A stretch of DNA of 9,985 nucleotides from Cyanobacteria bacterium OH_SFB_17 (GTDB taxonomy: Bacteria > Cyanobacteriota > Vampirovibrionia > Gastranaerophilales > Gastranaerophilaceae). Below the pieces are notes generated by a model that made no database searches, was not told the origin of the DNA, and saw only the letters and a program-made list of their open reading frames with translations. The position numbers were made by a program, and so were the translations under genes. This document shows positions 5,897 through 9,985 of the stretch, in pieces. Location: positions 1 through 9,985 of the forward strand of contig JAEWYI010000049.1 in assembly GCA_023395735.1 (NCBI GenBank), read 5' to 3'. Each line of letters opens with the position of its first letter. The stretch's first letter is position 1.

Positions 5897-7513
5897 ATGA
5901 AACATTCAAAATATTCAGCCGTAATTATAGGTGGAGGTATTGCAGGTTTGTACGCTGCATTGAAGATTACTCAACAAAGCAATCTATCTGACGGCTTGCT
6001 TTTGATTACAAAATCTAAAATTGGTGAAAGCAATTCAAGGTACGCGCAAGGTGGCATAGTTGCCGTTTTGGAAGAAAACAAAAAGGATTCTACGACCCTT
6101 CACATTCAAGATACACTTAAAGCAGGCGCTGGTTTGAGCGATTTTGGAGTTACAAAATTTATTTCTGAAAATTCCGACCATGTAATAAAAGATTTGTTAA
6201 CTTTTGGGGTTGAGTTTGATAAAAACGACAACGACGATTTTTTCTTGACTTTAGAAGCTGCTCATAGTGTCAATCGTATTTTGCACTCTGGTGGTGATGC
6301 AACAGGCAGAGGAATAGAAAAAGCGCTTACAAAAAAAGTTTTAGAAAATGAAGATATAGATGTGTATGAACAAACATTGGCTGTTGAGCTTTTGACAAAT
6401 CTTGACAATGACTGCAAAGGGCTTATAGCCTTTAATGATTTGACCCAAGAATATGAGGTAATATATTCTTCTGCTGTTATTTTAGCATCAGGAGGTTTGG
6501 GGCAGTTGTATAAATATACAACAAATCCGACAGTTGCAACAGGAGATGGAGTTGCGCTTGCATATAAGGCAGGTGCAATTATTCAAGATATGGAATTTGT
6601 GCAGTTTCATCCGACAGCATTGGCGCTCGATATTGATGAAAACAGATTTTTAATCTCAGAAGCTGTAAGAGGCGAAGGTGCAAAACTCGTTGATGTAAAG
6701 GGTGTTGAATTTATGCATAAATATCATGAGAAAAAAGAATTGGCGCCTAGAGACATTGTTACAAGAGCTATTTTTAACGAAATGCAAGAACAGAAACTTG
6801 GTCATGTGTTTTTGGATTCTACACATCTTGAAAAAGAAAAATTACAAAAAAGATTTCCGAATATAACAAGAATTTGTGAAGAAAACGGGATTGATATTTC
6901 AAAAGATTTTATTCCTGTATCGCCTGCTGCACACTATTCAATGGGTGGTATAAAAACCGATGTAGAAGGAAAAACTTCTATCAGGGGGCTTTATGCAATA
7001 GGCGAAGTCGCATCCACAGGGTTGCATGGGGCAAACAGACTCGCAAGCAATTCGCTTTTGGAATGTGTTGTTTGTGCGCATGAGCTTGCAAATTATTTGA
7101 CTTTTGCAAACTTAACCCCGCCAAAACAAATTGATGAATCTGTTAAGAAAATTGTCGATAAATATACCCAAGAAATTGATTTGATTGAGTATGATATAGA
7201 TGCTTTGAAAAAAGAGCTTCAGGATATCATGTGGAATCATGTTGGGATTTTGAGGGATGAAAAATCGCTTTTGATTGCAGAAGAAAAGCTTCAGAAGTTA
7301 AAAATGAAATTCACAACCAGTGAAAAATGTTTTGATAAATGGGAATATGAGTTTAGAAATATGCTCACAGTTGCGCAGTTGGTTATTGACTCTGCGCTGA
7401 ATCGCAGAGAAAGCAGGGGCGCGCATTATAGAAAAGATTATCCGATAACTTTCGATAGCGCAGAACACAATTTGATGGTAAAAGGTGAAGGTAAGCCTGT
7501 TTTTGTAAATTAG
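5897..7513 (+). CDS. nadB: L-aspartate oxidase NadB
   Basis: NadB is the FAD enzyme that oxidises L-aspartate to iminoaspartate, the first step of de novo NAD synthesis; it can use oxygen or fumarate as acceptor, so it also works without air. At 538 residues it is full length (the E. coli enzyme has 540). The FAD dinucleotide fold starts with IIGGGIAGLYAA (G12, G14, G17), followed by the SRYAQGGI block. Active-site equivalents of the fumarate reductase/aspartate oxidase family are present: H238 in QFHPTAL, EAVRGEGA, R285 in APRDIVTRA, H346 in AAHYSMGGI and R381 in HGANRLASNSLLE. The C-terminal helical domain (about 420-510) is complete. Succinate dehydrogenase or fumarate reductase is excluded by the overall match, the aspartate-oxidase-like ending and the adjacent nadC. 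It is the first gene of nadBC. Confidence 0.97.
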   Translation: MKHSKYSAVIIGGGIAGLYAALKITQQSNLSDGLLLITKSKIGESNSRYAQGGIVAVLEENKKDSTTLHIQDTLKAGAGLSDFGVTKFISENSDHVIKDLLTFGVEFDKNDNDDFFLTLEAAHSVNRILHSGGDATGRGIEKALTKKVLENEDIDVYEQTLAVELLTNLDNDCKGLIAFNDLTQEYEVIYSSAVILASGGLGQLYKYTTNPTVATGDGVALAYKAGAIIQDMEFVQFHPTALALDIDENRFLISEAVRGEGAKLVDVKGVEFMHKYHEKKELAPRDIVTRAIFNEMQEQKLGHVFLDSTHLEKEKLQKRFPNITRICEENGIDISKDFIPVSPAAHYSMGGIKTDVEGKTSIRGLYAIGEVASTGLHGANRLASNSLLECVVCAHELANYLTFANLTPPKQIDESVKKIVDKYTQEIDLIEYDIDALKKELQDIMWNHVGILRDEKSLLIAEEKLQKLKMKFTTSEKCFDKWEYEFRNMLTVAQLVIDSALNRRESRGAHYRKDYPITFDSAEHNLMVKGEGKPVFVN

Positions 7514-7523
7514 TAGAGGTTTT

Positions 7524-8363
7524 ATGGGATTAATTTTGCACGATTTTATTATAGAAAAGCACGTTAAATCAGCATTGGAAGAAGATATTGGCTTTGGTGA
7601 TATTACAACAGATTTTTTGGCTGAAGAAGGCGATATTCTCGAGGGAGTTTTGAACACACGGGAGGATGGTATCCTTTGTGGAGCTGATATTTTTAAAAAA
7701 GTTTTTAATGTTTTAGATAAAAATGTTGAAGTTGAATTTTATTTTAAAGATGGCGATTTTATCGCCTTTGGCGATAAAATCGCCTCAATAAGAGGTTCTG
7801 CTCGTGCAATTTTGACAGGGGAAAGAACCGCGCTGAACTACGTTCAGCGCTTAAGCGGGATTGCTACTGAAACTAGAAAATATCAGGACGCGATTGCTGA
7901 TAACAAGGCACAGATTGTCGATACAAGAAAAACTACGCCTAATTTTAGGTTGTTTGAAAAATATGCTGTGAAAACAGGCGGCGGGGCTTTGCATAGATTT
8001 AATTTGAGTGATTGTGCGATGATAAAAGATAATCATATCAGACTTGCAGGTTCAATTACCAAGGCGGTTGAAAAATTAAGAAAAAACATTTCTCACGCAC
8101 ACAAGATTGAAGTTGAATGTGACACGTTAGAGCAGGTTAAAGAGGCAGTTGCAGTAGGGGCTGATATTATAATGCTTGATAACATGTCGATAGAGGCTAT
8201 GCGTGAGGCGGTTTCTTTTATTGATGGCAGGGCTGTTGTTGAAGCAAGCGGAAATGTCAATTTGAAAACCGTAAAAGAGATTGCATCGACAGGGGTCGAT
8301 ATAATTTCGTCCAGCGCAATAGTAGCAAAGGCGATGACTTTGGATTTGGGATTGGATATTTAA
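7524..8363 (+). CDS. nadC: Nicotinate-nucleotide pyrophosphorylase (quinolinate phosphoribosyltransferase) NadC
   Basis: NadC converts quinolinate and PRPP to nicotinate mononucleotide, CO2 and pyrophosphate, joining the de novo route to the common end of NAD synthesis. The 279-residue protein has the family's usual size and order: N-terminal open sandwich with EEDIGFGDITTDF, the GERTALNYVQRLSGIAT helix, TRKTTPNFR (R135, K136) and KYAVKTGGGALHRFNLSD for substrate phosphates, MIKDNHI, then the barrel strands VEVECD, IIMLDNM and VVEASGNV and a final STGVDIISSSAI. It starts 10 nt after the nadB stop with AGAGG (7515-7519) close in front, so it is co-transcribed and probably coupled. The DNA contains two strong inverted repeats, yet the protein aligns without an insertion at those places. 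The stop lies 2 nt from the stop of the convergent GLUG gene. Confidence 0.97.
   Translation: MGLILHDFIIEKHVKSALEEDIGFGDITTDFLAEEGDILEGVLNTREDGILCGADIFKKVFNVLDKNVEVEFYFKDGDFIAFGDKIASIRGSARAILTGERTALNYVQRLSGIATETRKYQDAIADNKAQIVDTRKTTPNFRLFEKYAVKTGGGALHRFNLSDCAMIKDNHIRLAGSITKAVEKLRKNISHAHKIEVECDTLEQVKEAVAVGADIIMLDNMSIEAMREAVSFIDGRAVVEASGNVNLKTVKEIASTGVDIISSSAIVAKAMTLDLGLDI
7752..7784. repeat. Perfect 15-bp inverted repeat with 3-nt loop inside nadC; also a tandem repeat
   Basis: Left arm GGCGATTTTATCGCC (7752-7766) and right arm GGCGATAAAATCGCC (7770-7784) are exact reverse complements around TTT. Each arm is itself palindromic outside its three central bases (GGCGAT with ATCGCC), so the element is at once inverted, self-palindromic and directly repeated with an 18-bp period. 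In frame it encodes GDFIA-F-GDKIA, a near-duplicate pentapeptide. It is far richer in G and C than the surrounding gene. Confidence 0.9.
7830..7850. repeat. Perfect 9-bp inverted repeat with 3-nt loop inside nadC
   Basis: GCGCTGAAC (7830-7838) and GTTCAGCGC (7842-7850) pair around TAC. It encodes the conserved ALNYVQR helix, so the amino acids are constrained, and the palindrome depends on the choice of codons such as GCG, CTG and CGC. It lies 46 bp after the larger nadC inverted repeat. Confidence 0.85.
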
Positions 8364-8373
8364 TTTTATCCAA
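8352..8373 (+). terminator. Weak hairpin over the nadC and GLUG gene stops, possible terminator
   Basis: TTGGATA (8352-8358) pairs with TATCCAA (8367-8373) around an 8-nt AT loop. It covers both stop codons of this tail-to-tail pair and is followed on the plus strand by AAGTTTTG, a poor U tract. It is the best terminator candidate for the nadBC operon but is weak by normal criteria. Confidence 0.3.
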
Positions 8374-9985
8374 AAGTTTTGAATGAGTTATCTATATTTT
8401 TGTCTATAACTTTTTTGATGCTGTCATATTCTGTAGAAAGTGCTTTGTATTCGGTGTCTAAATTTTGTTGTTCAATTTCGAGTTTTTTATCTTTAGTTTG
8501 AATTTTTTTAAGACTTGCTTCGTATTCAGCTTCTGCTTTTGCATCGTTATCTGTATATAATTTATCGCTGATTTCAGTGGATGTATTCCAGTCAACTATT
8601 TCAAATTCGTAACCCCCGACAGTTTTGATGTTTTTAGAAAGAGAGTTTGCAGTTTTGCATAATTGAAGATAGCCGTTTCTAAGTCCGTATTCAATTTCTT
8701 CAGATGTTAAATTTTCTACGGTTTTAGCCATTGCAAGCTCTTTTTCATAGATATCTCTTTTAGAATAAATTGCTTCTTGTTCCCATTCGATTGGTTTTGA
8801 GTAATCATCTACTAGCCCTAGGATATCTTTTTGTTCCCACGCGACAGGGGATGTTTCGTCGTCGACTTCCATTTGCTCCCAAGCAATCGGTTTTGTAAGA
8901 TCATCAACTTCAATAGTTTCCCAGTTTGTTGGGTTGGAATAGTCATTAACCATTGTGTTTTCCTCTGTGTAAGCTGGTGTGATAGTTACAACGTCAACGG
9001 CAGCTTGGTTCAAGATAGGAATGTTTCCGCTATTACCTTCTTCTCCGGGGAAAATCCAGATAGGAATTTCAACACCGTTGACGGTTATTTTATCAGAAAA
9101 TTTTGATGCAAAATCGCTTGCGGAATTATATTTTGTGCTTTCTGTACTGTTGTCGTCATATACTGAGTATGAACTTCCATCTGAATAGAAGCAGTTTTCA
9201 ACACCTTTTCTCATTAGTCCTGACAAACCTTCTTTTTCGTAATATCTTTTTGTTCCTGACGCATTTAGGCTTCCTGTCACAAAGCAGTTTTGAATTGTTC
9301 CACCGGTGTCGCCGAATAAAAGTCCTCCGTAGCTGCAGTTTCCTCCGATATTTATATCAACATCTGCTGAAGAACGTGTTACGGCACCTGATTGGTGCCA
9401 GCCGATTAATCCACCTACATCTCCGCAGTAGTTGCCAACTGTTATTGAGCCGCTTGAGGATATTTTGTCTGCTTTGCCGTAATTTCGGCCAATAACTCCG
9501 CCAACCTCTTCTGCATTGTCTTCAATTGCAATGGTTATGTTTTCGACATTGCAGTTTTCAATTAGGCCGTTGGCACTGTTTAGTCCTGCAATTCCGCCAA
9601 CATAACCTGTCCAACTTGTGTTCCCTTTTGCGGAATCAAGTATAATTTGTACATCTTCAAGGTTTACTCCTTTAACAGTTCCATCGTTGTTGCCGAAAAG
9701 ACCTTGATACATTTTGTTGCCTTGAGTTGCAAGATCAATGCACATGTTGCTTATTGTGCATTTGTTTCCGTCAAACATTCCTGTGTATGGAGAGTCTTCA
9801 GAGCCAATGCTGTTCCAGTTTTCTCCGTTGAGATATACGTCAGCGAGCAAGAGGTAGTTGCTTTTTAGCCCTTCTGGAGTGTTAAATGCGTTTGAAGAAT
9901 TTAATTTTTTTATTGCATCATCTGTTTTTATTGCAATTGCTGTAACTTCTTTTGCTTCGTATGTGCCATCTGAGGTTCTTACTGC
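8366..9985 (-). CDS. Large GLUG/beta-helix surface protein, C-terminal 539 residues (start beyond window)
   Basis: The frame is open to the right edge, so the true start is outside; a TTG at 9850 is not a start because coding continues upstream without a stop. Visible residues are numbered from the edge. FDGNKCTISN (about 71-80) and GLFGNNDGTVKGV begin a repeat solenoid, followed by four GLUG-type turns starting GGIAG (130), GGVIG (162), GGLIG (191) and GGLLF (220), each with a polar turn and a strand such as IENCNVENI. This suggests a right-handed beta-helix typical of adhesins and other exported bacterial proteins. Then come four Trp-Glu repeats (347-406), a GLRNGYLQL segment, a WNTSTEISDKL segment, and a coiled coil (479-533) ending NSFKTFG. 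No sortase motif or transmembrane helix is visible. I recall similar tails in Melainabacteria-type proteins, unverified. Surface or secreted location is likely; the ligand is unknown. Confidence 0.75.
   Translation of the reverse strand, partial: AVRTSDGTYEAKEVTAIAIKTDDAIKKLNSSNAFNTPEGLKSNYLLLADVYLNGENWNSIGSEDSPYTGMFDGNKCTISNMCIDLATQGNKMYQGLFGNNDGTVKGVNLEDVQIILDSAKGNTSWTGYVGGIAGLNSANGLIENCNVENITIAIEDNAEEVGGVIGRNYGKADKISSSGSITVGNYCGDVGGLIGWHQSGAVTRSSADVDINIGGNCSYGGLLFGDTGGTIQNCFVTGSLNASGTKRYYEKEGLSGLMRKGVENCFYSDGSSYSVYDDNSTESTKYNSASDFASKFSDKITVNGVEIPIWIFPGEEGNSGNIPILNQAAVDVVTITPAYTEENTMVNDYSNPTNWETIEVDDLTKPIAWEQMEVDDETSPVAWEQKDILGLVDDYSKPIEWEQEAIYSKRDIYEKELAMAKTVENLTSEEIEYGLRNGYLQLCKTANSLSKNIKTVGGYEFEIVDWNTSTEISDKLYTDNDAKAEAEYEASLKKIQTKDKKLEIEQQNLDTEYKALSTEYDSIKKVIDKNIDNSFKTFG
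8768..8947 (-). repeat. Four tandem 14-residue Trp-Glu repeats in the GLUG protein
   Basis: The units are NDYSNPTNWETIEV, DDLTKPIAWEQMEV, DDETSPVAWEQKDI and, after a 4-residue LGLV insert, DDYSKPIEWEQEAI. The consensus is D-D-x-[ST]-x-P-[IV]-x-W-E-Q-x-x-[VI]. The Trp codons are spaced 42, 42 and 54 nt apart (W355, W369, W383, W401 in visible numbering). The DNA copies have diverged more than the protein, suggesting selection on the peptide. The block is acidic and separates the beta-helix from the coiled-coil tail. Confidence 0.9.

Noticed and set aside
5667..5909. Minus-strand 80-codon frame before the HAD gene
   Set aside because: Overlaps the HAD start in another frame and has no domain or ribosome site; its sequence is compositional (Lys/Phe/Asn-rich).
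9848..9850. TTG as the start of the GLUG protein
   Set aside because: The frame stays open for another 45 codons to the window edge and the sequence there looks like the same protein, so this is an internal leucine.
8831..9868. Several plus-strand frames across the GLUG gene
   Set aside because: Shadows of the repetitive coding sequence on the minus strand; Cys/Ser/Leu-rich, with no start context.

Overview
The window is AT-rich DNA from a bacterium with short intergenic gaps, standard code (TGG for Trp, TGA as stop), Sec-type signal peptides and type IV pilus assembly genes, so probably a diderm. Together with the GLUG-type surface protein and its distinctive C-terminal tail, this resembles gut Cyanobacteria-related lineages (Gastranaerophilales/Vampirovibrionia, formerly Melainabacteria). 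That placement is inference from general look and memory; no marker gene here proves it.

Layout. (1) 1-260, minus: N-terminus of an ABC-transporter solute-binding protein, apparently from a leaderless transcript. (2) 261-443: divergent promoter region. (3) 444-1298, plus: radical SAM protein with extra C-terminal cysteines. (4) 1287-3677, minus: a two-gene type IV pilus operon, a fused PilM-PilN protein followed by a PilO-like protein. (5) 3678-3804: divergent promoter region. (6) 3805-4713, plus: nadA. (7) 4718-5737, minus: a Cof-type HAD phosphatase carrying a signal peptide. (8) 5897-8363, plus: nadB-nadC operon. (9) 8366 to past the right edge, minus: a large GLUG/beta-helix surface protein with a tandem Trp-Glu repeat and a coiled-coil tail.

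Function. NadB (L-aspartate oxidase), NadA (quinolinate synthase) and NadC (quinolinate phosphoribosyltransferase) make the complete de novo route from aspartate to nicotinate mononucleotide, although the HAD gene on the other strand splits nadA from nadBC. The PilMN and PilO proteins would form the inner-membrane alignment platform of a type IV pilus or a related secretion machine. The solute-binding protein, exported HAD enzyme and GLUG protein point to an active cell envelope.

Most notable: the PilM-PilN fusion whose actin-like domain seems to have lost its nucleotide-binding motifs (GspL-like); two perfect 15-bp inverted repeats inside coding sequence (signal peptide of the binding protein; nadC, where the repeat encodes a GDxIA duplication); a TATAAT box so close to a start codon that the message should be leaderless; an exported HAD phosphatase; three tail-to-tail gene pairs with -12, 4 and 2 nt between stops; and the Trp-Glu repeat plus conserved-looking tail of the GLUG protein. 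I found no CRISPR array, tRNA, rRNA or insertion sequence, and no gene-free stretch longer than 300 bases.
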